Positions 16,584-26,400 of a stretch of DNA of 64,000 nucleotides are shown here, piece by piece (positions within the stretch are counted from its first letter, which is position 1; the number at the start of each line of letters is the position of its first letter). The stretch comes from CAVSVP01 sp963731125 (GTDB lineage: Bacteria > Pseudomonadota > Gammaproteobacteria > Competibacterales > Competibacteraceae), in assembly GCA_963731125.1 (NCBI GenBank), contig CAVSVP010000013.1, positions 1 to 64,000 of the forward strand, given 5' to 3'. Both the position numbers and the translations under genes were made by a program. Below the pieces are notes generated by a model. That model saw only the letters and a program-made list of their open reading frames with translations. It had not been told where the DNA came from and ran no database searches.

Positions 16584-17156
16584 CTATCCCGAGTCGATGC
16601 TTTGCCAATCAAAATCTTCGCCACAGAAAGGGACGAAGCGCAACTGAGTCTGTCCTAACCAGATAATCTCTCTACCCTGCAGTTCAGTCGGCACCAGCAC
16701 GGGTTGCTCATTGAGGTACGTCAAGTTAGTGCCGCCACCATGCTGTAGATAAAAACGTCGCCCCTTAGGGTCGTAGGTAATCACCGCATGTTCATCCCGA
16801 GAAATCTCTAGGTCACCGAAATCCAGACTAATCCGAGCCTTAGGCCCGCGGGCAATGCTATTTCTGCCGTACCCGAGAGCCAACGCCCGCCCTTGTCCAG
16901 GACCGGCAGTAATGACCAACCAGCCTACCACCGGATCTTGCATGGTATCGTGTTCCGCGACTGGAGCCGGTGCTGCCCGATACAGGCGTGTGTGTTCATC
17001 ATGTGTCGGCGCTTCTGGACCTGCGACTTCAGGCCCCGGCGGCTCTGGCTTTGCCAGAGGAAGATTGGAATCAGTCCGTGTTACGGGACGCGTCAGTGTC
17101 TCGCCAGCATTGCTGGTCCGATGGCTAAGCCTGTTGTGGTCGCGGCGGATAGTCAT
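16584..17156 (-). CDS. FHA-domain protein
   Basis: The protein has 190 residues. The first 70 are Pro/Thr/Glu-rich and probably disordered, with Thr residues that could be kinase targets (e.g. SNAGETLTRPVTRTD). The C-terminal ~115 residues are an FHA phosphothreonine-binding fold: GQGRALALGYGRNSIAR, ISRDEHAVITYD, then GGTNLTYLNEQPVLVP and the terminal LGQTQLRFVPF. The conserved Arg, Ser and Asn of FHA domains are visible in GRNS, SRDEH and GGTNLTYLN. AAGGAGAAGG precedes the ATG. It probably reads out phosphorylation by the kinase of this cluster. Confidence 0.85.
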   Translation of the reverse strand: MTIRRDHNRLSHRTSNAGETLTRPVTRTDSNLPLAKPEPPGPEVAGPEAPTHDEHTRLYRAAPAPVAEHDTMQDPVVGWLVITAGPGQGRALALGYGRNSIARGPKARISLDFGDLEISRDEHAVITYDPKGRRFYLQHGGGTNLTYLNEQPVLVPTELQGREIIWLGQTQLRFVPFCGEDFDWQSIDSG

Positions 17157-17314
17157 GATGCCTTCTCCTTGATATCCTTTTCATCCACGAGCAGTGCTCC
17201 AGGTTATGAAGACGCTGCGCAAATCGGTCCGCTTTCCAGCGCCCGCTTCTCCGGAAACTTTCTCTGAGTATATTCACTCGCCGCCCTTTTGATATCGCTT
17301 CAGTCAATGGAGAT

Positions 17315-18730
17315 TCAGCGCGGCATCTCCCGAAACCGGAGGCGCACCTCACCGAGTTCTACGATATCGTCGTTGCGCAAACTATAGCTGCTAATCGGTT
17401 TACCATTGACCCAAACGCCGTTGGTGGAAGCCAAATCGAAAATGGAAAAAGTACCGTCACGACGCCGGTGTAGCTCGGCATGATGGGCAGAGACAGAATC
17501 ATTCTCTAGACAAAGTTCATTATCCGGTGCCCGGCCAACGCGACACAGGGTAGTGTGGATGCTCAATTCCCTGCCGGAATCCATGGCGATTAACCGAGCC
17601 AGAACGGTATGTTTCTCCCGACTCTGGCGATATCGTAATAACCGCCATAGCATTAGCATCCCTACTAAGACAGCCGGGCCACCTATAATCACCCACCAAC
17701 GCCAAGCGAGAGCTGTAGCAGCAGATTGGTTTTGCCATGCAACAGGTTGCTTTTGTAATGGTGGAATGTTACCGGTGAATGTTGGTGTAACCGAGGGTGG
17801 TCCCTGAATCTCTACACTTTTTTTATAGACACTACCATTGGCAGCCAGTAACCGTACCGTGACTTGATGCCGACCAACGAGGTCAGGAAAATCCAGTGAG
17901 AAATCACCACCACCGTTAATGACGGTTAAGATATTAGTAAGCGTTCCCGGCGCTAGTTTGGCCTGCTGAGCGGTCACAAAATAGCCGCCGGTTTCTTCGG
18001 CTAAACGCTGTAACCGCTGTAATTGAGGGCGCTGGCTATCCCGCTCCGGGTAGCCCAATCCCACAATGATTGCTTCAGCAGCCCGAGCCGCCAGCACTAC
18101 GTCTTCGTGCTGATAGGCAGTGTCCTCAGCAATACCATCTGAAAATACCCACAAAGACTTACGGCTAGCCTTAACGTTTTTTAATATTGCTAAACCATCT
18201 AGGATACTTCGGTAGAAAGCGGTGCTATGCCCTTCAGCGACGACTCTTGATAAGGCTTCGGATAGACTTGCAGTATCGCTGCCGAGTTGCGCCATGACCC
18301 CCATGCGATCCGCGAAGACTGCCAGACCCAGCAGGTACTGCGAGCCATTCATTTTTTCCAACCATTCGCGCAGCAAAGCCCGCTGCTGCGCCACCGTGGT
18401 TAATCTGGCCGGATCACTCACGTCCACCAACCATAGCACAGCGCTAGCGCCACCACTGCTGATATAAGGACGCCAATGCGTCACCGCTTCATAAGCGCCA
18501 GCGTCCATAGCCACTTCCACGCCCTGCACAAGCACCGGGTCCAGGGGCCGAAAGCGACATTGCAGGGTTGGCACCTGCCAGTGGCAAGCTAGCGTCGCCG
18601 ACCATGATGCGGCTGCAGACCCCACTGCCGTCGCACCATACCAGACTAGACTCAACATCAACAGCCCTAGACACCCCCACCAAGTCCCAGAGGCACGAAG
18701 TAAACTTCCCTCATTTCTCACACGACTCAT
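17315..18730 (-). CDS. Membrane vWA-like protein with cytoplasmic FHA domain
   Basis: The protein has about 471 residues. The ATG at 18730 (MSRVRNEG..) has AGGGATGGA before it, which beats starts further upstream. An N-terminal hydrophobic segment acts as signal anchor. A vWA-like domain spans roughly 85-265: LWLVDVSDPARL in place of DxSxS, so the MIDAS is degenerate, and LWVFSDGIAEDT. A beta-rich part follows, then a transmembrane helix (WWVIIGGPAVLVGMLMLWRLL). The C-terminal FHA domain has CRVGRAPDNELCLE, VSAHHAEL and DLASTNGVWVNGKPI. Topology is therefore periplasmic vWA and cytoplasmic FHA, able to link an external partner with phospho-proteins inside. Confidence 0.8.
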   Translation of the reverse strand: MSRVRNEGSLLRASGTWWGCLGLLMLSLVWYGATAVGSAAASWSATLACHWQVPTLQCRFRPLDPVLVQGVEVAMDAGAYEAVTHWRPYISSGGASAVLWLVDVSDPARLTTVAQQRALLREWLEKMNGSQYLLGLAVFADRMGVMAQLGSDTASLSEALSRVVAEGHSTAFYRSILDGLAILKNVKASRKSLWVFSDGIAEDTAYQHEDVVLAARAAEAIIVGLGYPERDSQRPQLQRLQRLAEETGGYFVTAQQAKLAPGTLTNILTVINGGGDFSLDFPDLVGRHQVTVRLLAANGSVYKKSVEIQGPPSVTPTFTGNIPPLQKQPVAWQNQSAATALAWRWWVIIGGPAVLVGMLMLWRLLRYRQSREKHTVLARLIAMDSGRELSIHTTLCRVGRAPDNELCLENDSVSAHHAELHRRRDGTFSIFDLASTNGVWVNGKPISSYSLRNDDIVELGEVRLRFREMPR

Positions 18731-18788
18731 GCAATTTCCATCCCTAAAAACCGCTGACATCATCAATTCGATTGGATGAGTTGCTCTC

Positions 18789-21248
18789 CTAACGGGACCC
18801 GTTCTCTAACACTAACCGAAACCCCAGATCATTATCCCGTATTGCAGGTTCTCTGCCGTTGCGGTCGGTCGAGCGGACTAGTCGCGGTGGATCATCCCAT
18901 GAGCCGCCGCGCACCGCCCGCCGTTCTCGCCTAGACACCTGGTTCGCACAGCGCTTGTCCTTCGTCCCATACGCATCATAGTCATCTTGATACGCTGAAC
19001 AGGTCCATTCCGACACATTACCCAGCATGTCATAAAGCGCAAACGCGTTTGGCAGAAAAACCCCTACCGGCGCCGCTACCGGGTGGCCATCGTCGCAGTC
19101 ATGAATAACTTGTGCGCCCCAATATCTTTGTGCGGCTTCATCAGCCACATTGGCATAAGCACAGGCGGCCTTTGACTCATTGCCCCAAAAACGCACTGTC
19201 TCTGTTCTGGCCCGCGCCGCATACTCCCACTCTGCTTCCGTGGGTAAGCGATACGGTTTTCCCGTGAACTGGGAGAGCCATTCAGCATAGGCCATTGCCT
19301 CTTCCCAACTCACTTCGACCACAGGCTGCTGATCATCATTAAGGGTCGCACCCCGAAAGGAGCCGCTATTGTGGTCTGGTGCAAAGCGCCGATACTGAGC
19401 ATTAGTCACTTCGTGCTGGCTAATCCAGTAACTATTCAGACAGACGCGATGTTGCATTTCATTGGAATAGCGTTCCGGCCTGGTTTCCGGGCTCCCCATG
19501 TCAAAACACTCCCCGTCCAGCCGTACCATCTTCATATTGATCTCTGGTTCCACCAGAGTTTCAAGAGAGGGTTCCTGAGACTTTGCATTTCGCAACTGCG
19601 CACGCATGGCCGCTATCTTTGTGCTGCTAGCCTGTAGCGCTTCCGCTTGCTTCAAGTAGTCTTCTGCCCTGCTCCAGTCTTCAGCGGTTATCGCCTGGTG
19701 CACCTGCTCCAGAAGACGCGCTGCTTTAAGACGCCGGTTTTTGTCCTGTTCATGTCGGACCTGCTGCTCCTTCGCGAGGCGATTAGCCTCTGCTTCGCGG
19801 GCGAGTTGCGCTTGTTCAAAGGCTGCCACACGCTGCCGATACTCTTCATAAATGTTGAAAACTAGTCCTCCCAAAATTGACAACAATGCCATAAGCGCCA
19901 ACAGCAATAAGCGATCCCGGCGCTTGCCCAAACGCACCTTGCAAAAGGGTCTTACTTCTTTACTGCTATCGCGGGGTGGTAAGCTGCGCTGTACGTTTCG
20001 CACAGCCGGTTCAGAGGCTGCAGATAAGTTACCGGATTTCACCCGCTCACGAGGTATAGATCCCGTTCCACGAAGCTGGTTAAGCTTGGGTTTAAAAGAG
20101 GCCAATAATGACCCGGATCCAAGTTTTTTCAATGGCTCAGCATTGTTGCTTTGAGCTTTTACGGATCCAGATGGAGGCAACGCTACGCCAGGTTTATCCG
20201 ATTGCTGCGTGGGAAGCTCTGTCATATTGACGCGCTGCGACCGCCGCGATGTTGCATCGGAAAACGATTCAGCGCTTCGCGCTGGCTCGACTACTGCGTG
20301 GGGAGGGGAAATAGCATGAGTACCCGACAGCCTCTTTCCCTCGGGCTTGGCAAAAGTGGCCAACGCTGCTTGCATTTCCGCTACATTCTGAAACCGATCC
20401 TCCGGCCGCATGGCCAGCGCTCGATCCACGACCGCTAATAACCCGGAATGATAACGCCCGGCTCCCACTTCCATGGCCGGCAGCAGCGTATCCCACATTT
20501 GTCGATCTGGAGCTTCGGTAGGCGGTTTGCCGGTAATGCACCGGTAGAGTACTGCCCCTAAGGCATAGATATCGGTCCAAGGACCATACCGATCATTGCG
20601 GGTAACGTACTGCTCCGGCGGTGAATAACCAGGAGTCACTAAACCGGTAATGCTCTTGCTGCGCTGACCCAGGGATTGGCGTGCAGCGCCGAAGTCAATA
20701 AGCATCACACAGCCGTCTCGAGCGCGGATATAAAGATTACTGGGTTTAAGATCGCGATGCAGATAACCCTCTTTATGCACGGCCTCTAAAGCTGGCAAAA
20801 CCTCTTCCAAAAGGCCACGCAGATCAGGTTCAGCAAGCGTTTGTTCCCTCTTTAAGAGGGCGCTAAGGGGTTCCCCGTCTTCATAATCCATCACAATGTA
20901 GGCGGTACCATTAGCCCGAAAATAGCGCTTAACCCGCACTACATAGGGATGCTGCACCCGGGCAAGCACCCTAGCTTCTTCAAGAAAGCGATCTAAGCCC
21001 CACTCATAACCGGAAGTCTGAACTTCCGTAATCAGGGACTTACCTTGGGCATTGGAATGAACCGAGATGCCATCGTGGCTCCGGTAGGACCATTCAACGG
21101 GAAAATATTCCTTGATCGCTACCAGAGTATTTAAGTGGTTATCCCAGGCTTTATAAGTGATACCGAACCCGCCAGTGCCGAGAACCGACTCAATACGGTA
21201 TTCTTGCAGTTCATAGCCGCTGCGTAGCGCGTTGGTTTCTTGAGTCAT
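18789..21248 (-). CDS. Membrane Ser/Thr kinase fused to an FGE-sulfatase (SUMF1) domain
   Basis: The protein has 819 residues. An Hanks-type kinase spans about 17-285, with GTGGFGITYKA, the ATP-site Lys in VAIKEYFPVEW, YLHRDLKPSNLYI, LIDFGAARQ and GYSPPEQYVTRNDRYG, all catalytic residues present. A Ser/Pro-rich linker leads to one transmembrane helix (LLLLALMALLSILGGLVF, about 447-465), a charged coiled coil (about 470-560), then an FGE-like domain (about 570-815) with HEVTNAQYRRF, RLPTEAEWEYAARA, LGNVSEWT and RAVRGGSW. The FGE part would be periplasmic. I see no copper/redox Cys pair of true formylglycine-generating enzymes, so it is probably a binding module. It heads the cluster with two FHA proteins and two phosphatases. 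Confidence 0.9.
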   Translation of the reverse strand: MTQETNALRSGYELQEYRIESVLGTGGFGITYKAWDNHLNTLVAIKEYFPVEWSYRSHDGISVHSNAQGKSLITEVQTSGYEWGLDRFLEEARVLARVQHPYVVRVKRYFRANGTAYIVMDYEDGEPLSALLKREQTLAEPDLRGLLEEVLPALEAVHKEGYLHRDLKPSNLYIRARDGCVMLIDFGAARQSLGQRSKSITGLVTPGYSPPEQYVTRNDRYGPWTDIYALGAVLYRCITGKPPTEAPDRQMWDTLLPAMEVGAGRYHSGLLAVVDRALAMRPEDRFQNVAEMQAALATFAKPEGKRLSGTHAISPPHAVVEPARSAESFSDATSRRSQRVNMTELPTQQSDKPGVALPPSGSVKAQSNNAEPLKKLGSGSLLASFKPKLNQLRGTGSIPRERVKSGNLSAASEPAVRNVQRSLPPRDSSKEVRPFCKVRLGKRRDRLLLLALMALLSILGGLVFNIYEEYRQRVAAFEQAQLAREAEANRLAKEQQVRHEQDKNRRLKAARLLEQVHQAITAEDWSRAEDYLKQAEALQASSTKIAAMRAQLRNAKSQEPSLETLVEPEINMKMVRLDGECFDMGSPETRPERYSNEMQHRVCLNSYWISQHEVTNAQYRRFAPDHNSGSFRGATLNDDQQPVVEVSWEEAMAYAEWLSQFTGKPYRLPTEAEWEYAARARTETVRFWGNESKAACAYANVADEAAQRYWGAQVIHDCDDGHPVAAPVGVFLPNAFALYDMLGNVSEWTCSAYQDDYDAYGTKDKRCANQVSRRERRAVRGGSWDDPPRLVRSTDRNGREPAIRDNDLGFRLVLENGSR

Positions 21249-21633
21249 AACGATGGCAAGCGCATGGAAGTCTCCTGACCAAAGCGCAACGAGGGAAGAG
21301 CAGACCGCCTGGCAAAATCCGACGTAGCAGCCTTTACGGCTAGCGATTAAACCGGCGATTTGCTACGCAATAGAATGCTTCTCCTCGTTACGCAATAACT
21401 GCCTTGTTGATTTTTCGGGTTACAGCGCTATCCATTTTCAGTAGAAAACCTCTCCCTGAATTCCAAAACAATCTTTCTGCAATATCATCCCTCATATTCC
21501 TTAGCAAAAAGTTTATCACTGCAGCAGCAGATCCATTAATAGACGGGTGAAGTTAATAATCAATGCTATCAACACCCGCCCTATATAGTAATTTATTTCG
21601 CTTTCCAGCACAGCCTTTTATAGGCAACACGGC
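21249..21633. other. Intergenic region upstream of the kinase cluster
   Basis: These 385 bases lie between the hydratase-like gene and the kinase, both read leftwards. The region should hold the kinase promoter. I see no gene, no clear terminator and no repeat. Confidence 0.4.
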
Positions 21634-22437
21634 TTACCGACCATACCACTGCGGCTTGCGTTTCGCCAGAAAAGCATCGATACCTTCGCAAGCATCAGCA
21701 GTGCTCATACCGCACGCCATAACGTCGCTAGCATAGTGGTAGGCGTCTTCCAAATCCATTTCCAACTGCCGGTAAAACATCCGCTTGCCGGTCGCAATCG
21801 CTAAGGGTGATTTGGCACAAATGGATTCTGCCAAACGCCGTACCGCGGCGTCCAGTTCTTCCAAGCCTGTGACAACATTGACCAACCCCTTTTGCAGAGC
21901 GGTATGGGCATCGATAAAATCTCCTGTGAGCAGTAATTCCAAGGCATGCTTACGAGGCAAATTGCGGCTCAAGGCCACACCGGGAGTTGCGCAAAACAAT
22001 CCTACGTTAATACCCGATGTGGCAAAACGCGCCCGATCGGAAGCTATCGCAAGATCACACGCAGCCACCAATTGGCATCCCGCGGCGGTGGCAATACCAT
22101 CCACTCGAGCGATAACAGGTTGAGGCAAGCGATTGATGGTGAGCATGACGCGGCTACACTGTTCGAACAAATTCTTATGCAAAGCCTTGTCCGTATGGGC
22201 GCGCATTTCCCTAAGATCATGACCAGCGCAGAAAGCCGGACCGCTGCCGGTGAGCACCACGACCCGCACCGACTGCTCATCAGCAATCGCGTCTAAGGCC
22301 ACCTGCAATTCATTTAATAAGGCCTGCGAGAGAGCATTGTACTGGCGAGGGCGATTTAAGATCAGCGTGGTAACACCGCCCACATCGTAACGCAGTAAGA
22401 CAGTTTCCTCAGCAGAGGCAGTTGCAACAGTCGTCAT
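21634..22437 (-). CDS. Enoyl-CoA hydratase/isomerase family protein, ECHDC3-like
   Basis: This crotonase-fold protein has about 267 residues. The ATG at 22437 follows GAGGAG by 8 bases. An upstream TTG lies inside that spacing and is rejected. The oxyanion-hole segments are present (FCAGHDLREM and GIATAAGCQLVAACDLAIAS). The second reads AAGCQL, where classical hydratases have GGGxEL, so one catalytic Glu is replaced, as in the ECHDC3 group. It may thus be a hydrolase, isomerase or non-classical hydratase rather than a true enoyl-CoA hydratase. A link with the etf/acyl-CoA dehydrogenase operon is plausible but they are not co-transcribed. Confidence 0.75.
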   Translation of the reverse strand: MTTVATASAEETVLLRYDVGGVTTLILNRPRQYNALSQALLNELQVALDAIADEQSVRVVVLTGSGPAFCAGHDLREMRAHTDKALHKNLFEQCSRVMLTINRLPQPVIARVDGIATAAGCQLVAACDLAIASDRARFATSGINVGLFCATPGVALSRNLPRKHALELLLTGDFIDAHTALQKGLVNVVTGLEELDAAVRRLAESICAKSPLAIATGKRMFYRQLEMDLEDAYHYASDVMACGMSTADACEGIDAFLAKRKPQWYGR

Positions 22438-22562
22438 TTTCAATTCTCCTCAACTATCTTATGGCTCAGCGGTTTAACCATAAACCGAAATCAATAAAGC
22501 ATGCACGCAATTTGTGCACAAAAGTACTTACTCTATGATATTTTAATTTGACAGCAACCTAT

Positions 22563-23450
22563 ATGATGGACCAAACCGCGATGGATAAACTTGACGTTTT
22601 GCTGGACCGCACCGAAGCTCTGCTAGAACGCCTGGAATACTGGCTGCCCACCACGCCCTCCGCCCTCGATTGGGAGACCAGAGTAGCCTTCCGCTGGCGC
22701 CGCCACTTGTACCGTGGCTATCTACAACCTGTGCGTTATCCACACCGTTTGCGTTTGCAAGATCTCCGCCAAATCGATCGTCAAAAAACCGAAATGCAAC
22801 GCAACGCTCAGCAGTTCTTGGCCGGTCTACCTTGCAACAACGCCCTGCTATGGGGTGCCCGAGGAACCGGCAAGTCATCATTAATCAAAGCGCTGCTAAA
22901 CGAATATGCTGGACACGGATTGCGCTTAATCGAGGTCGATAAGCACGATCTTATGGATTTACCTGATATTGTAGAGCCCCTTTACGATCGCCCGGAGCGG
23001 TTTATGCTGTATTGCGATGACTTGTCTTTTGAGGCAACGGATCCCAGCTACAAGTCCCTTAAAGCTGTTTTAGATGGCTCTATTAGCGCTGCACCAGATA
23101 ATGTCATGCTCTGCGTGACATCCAATCGCCGTCATTTACTGCCCGAATATATGTCTGATAATCTGGATGCCCAACTCGTGGAGGGAGAACTGCATCATGG
23201 AGAGGCTGTGGAGGAAAAAATTTCGCTATCGGAGCGCTTCGGCTTATGGCTGTCGTTCCATCCTTTTACTCAGGATGAGTATTTGGCCATCGTAAGCTAT
23301 TGGCTGGAAAATCTGGGATACGCTCCAGGATTAACGGAGGAACCACGCAAAATGGCACTGCAATGGGCGTTGCAACGAGGATCGCGCAGCGGTCGAGTGG
23401 CCTGGCAGTTCGCTCGTGACTGGATCGGGCGGCGCGGCACCGGCGCATAA
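22563..23450 (+). CDS. DUF815-family AAA-type ATPase
   Basis: The protein has about 295 residues. It has Walker A WGARGTGKSSLIKALL (about residue 100), Walker B MLYCDDLSFE, an Arg-rich sensor region (CVTSNRRHLLPEYMSDN) and a C-terminal helical part (RSGRVAWQFARDWI). This is the DUF815 architecture: a small, cytoplasmic, largely uncharacterised P-loop ATPase widespread in proteobacteria. The start is uncertain. A TTG at 22548 and ATGs at 22563, 22566 and 22581 are all possible, and none has a strong ribosome-binding site. It is convergent with the MscK-like gene and has no obvious operon partner. Confidence 0.8.
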   Translation: MMDQTAMDKLDVLLDRTEALLERLEYWLPTTPSALDWETRVAFRWRRHLYRGYLQPVRYPHRLRLQDLRQIDRQKTEMQRNAQQFLAGLPCNNALLWGARGTGKSSLIKALLNEYAGHGLRLIEVDKHDLMDLPDIVEPLYDRPERFMLYCDDLSFEATDPSYKSLKAVLDGSISAAPDNVMLCVTSNRRHLLPEYMSDNLDAQLVEGELHHGEAVEEKISLSERFGLWLSFHPFTQDEYLAIVSYWLENLGYAPGLTEEPRKMALQWALQRGSRSGRVAWQFARDWIGRRGTGA

Positions 23451-23492
23451 GCTCCTCCGAGCATTATCGCGTCACCGACCTGCGCCGCAGGC

Positions 23493-26400
23493 TCATAGAG
23501 CCTGCTCTATTGCTTTGAAATCCCCCGTGAGTATGCCCTCTTTTTTGCCGTTATCTCCTAAAACTGCCCGTGTCTTGGGCAGGCAGTTTGGATAGGACTG
23601 CTGCAGGAACGCGACGAATTTTTCCCGCACATAACAGCGCAGATCCCAGGCCGTAGAAGCATCGGGTGCGCTCATCAGCGCCCGCAGCTCAAGCGTATGT
23701 TCTTTGGAATCCGTGACCTGTAATCCCCAGGCACGGCCATCCCAAATGCCCGACTCGTCGAGAATTCGCTTAAGCGCCTGGCGCCCTTCTTCTACGGAGA
23801 AGGTGTAATCGACGTTAAAGAATGCCGTGCCGAGCAATTCGCCGCCGGTTCGGGTCCAGTTTTGGAAAGGCTGCGTATTAAAGTAATTGAGAGGCACGAC
23901 AAGCCGCCGGTCATCCCAGATATGGACAATGACATAGGTAGAGTTAATCTCAGCAATCCGTCCCCATTCGCCTTCGACAATCACCACGTCGTCGAGGCGA
24001 ATCGGTTGGGTAACTCCAATCTGCACACCCGCTATCAGGTTTTCCAGCAGTGGCCGAGCAGCCACGCCGACCACCAACCCGGCAACTCCGGCCGATGCCA
24101 GCAAGCCGGCGCCAAGCTGCTGTATTCTGGGGAAGGTCATCATAATGGCTGAGATGGCCACGATATACACGGTAACGCTGACAATTCGCCGCAACATCTT
24201 TACCTGGGTTTGTACACGGCGGGCCGCCAAATTGTCTCCGGCATCGAGTCGGTAGCGTTGCCCCATGACCTCTTCAATCGCCGACACGAGCCGAACGATA
24301 AGCCAGGACACTGCAATGATTTGACATATCTCAAGCGCATGGCGAAAGCCACTAAGAATCGCGTCGGGTAAGGCAAGTTGGGACGCCACTAGCTGCGCTG
24401 CAGCGATGGGCAAGATCAAGCCGATCGGCTGTCTGGTGTGACGGATCAACGCACCGCCAAAGGCGCTCCGCGTCCGCTCAACGGCATAACTGGCCAGGAT
24501 AAAGATCACCCCGTAAATAACCAGCGCCAGTCCGACAGCAACTAGCAAAGTACCGCCATTGGCGGCGAAAAAGGTATCCGCCACATCCCAGCCATAAATC
24601 GCAAACAGCATGGTAAATGCGCCAAGGAGCAGGAGAACTCGCAGCGCCGTATCCAGCGGCGTGATCACTTCCTGGGTCCACAATAAACCGTATTGGGAAT
24701 GGGTGACGGCATAGTTTTTCAGCCAGATGACCATATCCTTGAGCATACCACGGAGCACCAGCAAGCCCGCTAACACCAGGACGAATATCGCCAAATGCCA
24801 GGCCACCGTCCACGCCAAGTTTAAGTAACCGGCCAGCCCCACGATAGCGGCCCCTACCAGTGACACCGGCAACAGCAGGCTTAGCAACCGTAAACTGACA
24901 AACCAGTAATGTTCACCGTAATGGGGAGCAAGCAAATCAACATAAAAACGCCTCCCCCGTAGCACGGGAACACTGATCAGCAGCACATACAGCATAAACA
25001 ATCGATCCAGCATCTCAATCACCGTCTCCGAAAGCGCACTGAGATGCGTGAGAATGGTAATAGCAGCGAGAATACCGCCGCAGAACAACGTCATCACCCA
25101 TTGCCGATATAGCTTTGGAGAGCGATCCTCGGGGGGCAGGGCGGGTGAAGCCATCAATAACCAGGCCAGGTTGACGGCGATTTTGATGCCGATCCCGACT
25201 GATACTAGGGTAACAATAATACCGAATCCCGGCTGCGGCACCTCTAACATCCGCAGAGCAACCAGCAAGACCGCAATAAGACCAATACCCCATACATTCT
25301 TTGCGAACAGTCTCGACAAAATCAGGGCGACTTTTCCAGAAAAACTCACTTCTTCCTGAACTCTTAAGCGCGCGATGATTTGCTGTAAACCGCGCCAGAC
25401 CGCCAGCAACACTATCAGCAAACCGAATTCTGCGGCGACAAGTCCCACTCGATAAGGGACTTTACTGCTCTTCATGGATTCAACGACGGATATCACACTG
25501 AGCTGCACCTGATGAAACAGGCTCTTGGGAGCGTCTTTCATATCCGTCACAAACTGCTGCCAATCTTCGCCGGAACGGGGCAGTTTTTTGCGAGTCAGCA
25601 GATCTTCACTCAAGGCATTGGTATAAGCTTCTGACAAGCGCTTCTGAAGGGTTTCAATAGCCGCAAATTGGCCTTGCATCTGCTCCCTGAGTTTATGTAA
25701 ATCATCAATTAGTTGGCTAAGCAGGCTCATTTCCTTCCGGCGAAGGCGAATTGCTTGTTGCGTCGGGGCTTCGCGCTGCTGCGTTATCTCTTTTTGCTGC
25801 CGATACAGGGCAATTTTACGCTGTAACAAGTTGCGGCTGACTTGCAGCTCATTTTTCAAGTTTTTCAGCTGCTCCAGGCCCTCGTTCAATACCTCGGGAT
25901 CGACTCCAAACCGGGTCGGCAGATCCTGCAAATTCTTCAGTTTGGAGTCCACCTCAGCCAGCTTAATATCCGACCATACTAAATTTGCACGTTCTTTAGC
26001 GTCTTGGATACGGGCTTCCAATTCCTGCCGCTCGGCCTGAGAAAGGTTTTCACCCTGCGCCTGCAAGCGTTGGGTCAGTTCACCCACCCGCTCCATTTGC
26101 GTCTGCAGTTGCTCTTGTAATCGCTTTTTTTGCTCTACATGAGCTTCCTGGCGATTCTGCTCCTGCTGAAAGCGATAAAGTTCTTCAAGCTGGGACTGCC
26201 ATTGGGTCGTCAATGCCAAGCGCTGCGCAGTGAGTTCAAGCCAATTCTGCATCGCCACTAACAGCTGTTCTTCAACCTTGAGCGCGTCGCGCTGTTTAGA
26301 AAGGTTTTGGCGAATATCCTGTAACTTTTTTTGGCGCAAGGCCTCCTCGGCAGCATCTTTGCCGGGATTCTGCAGCAGTTGTTCTTGAGTTTCCAAAGCC

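Noticed and set aside
14709..21248. Type VI secretion regulatory locus
   Set aside because: Kinase, FHA and PP2C genes are suggestive, but no tss, hcp or vgrG gene is found anywhere in the window.
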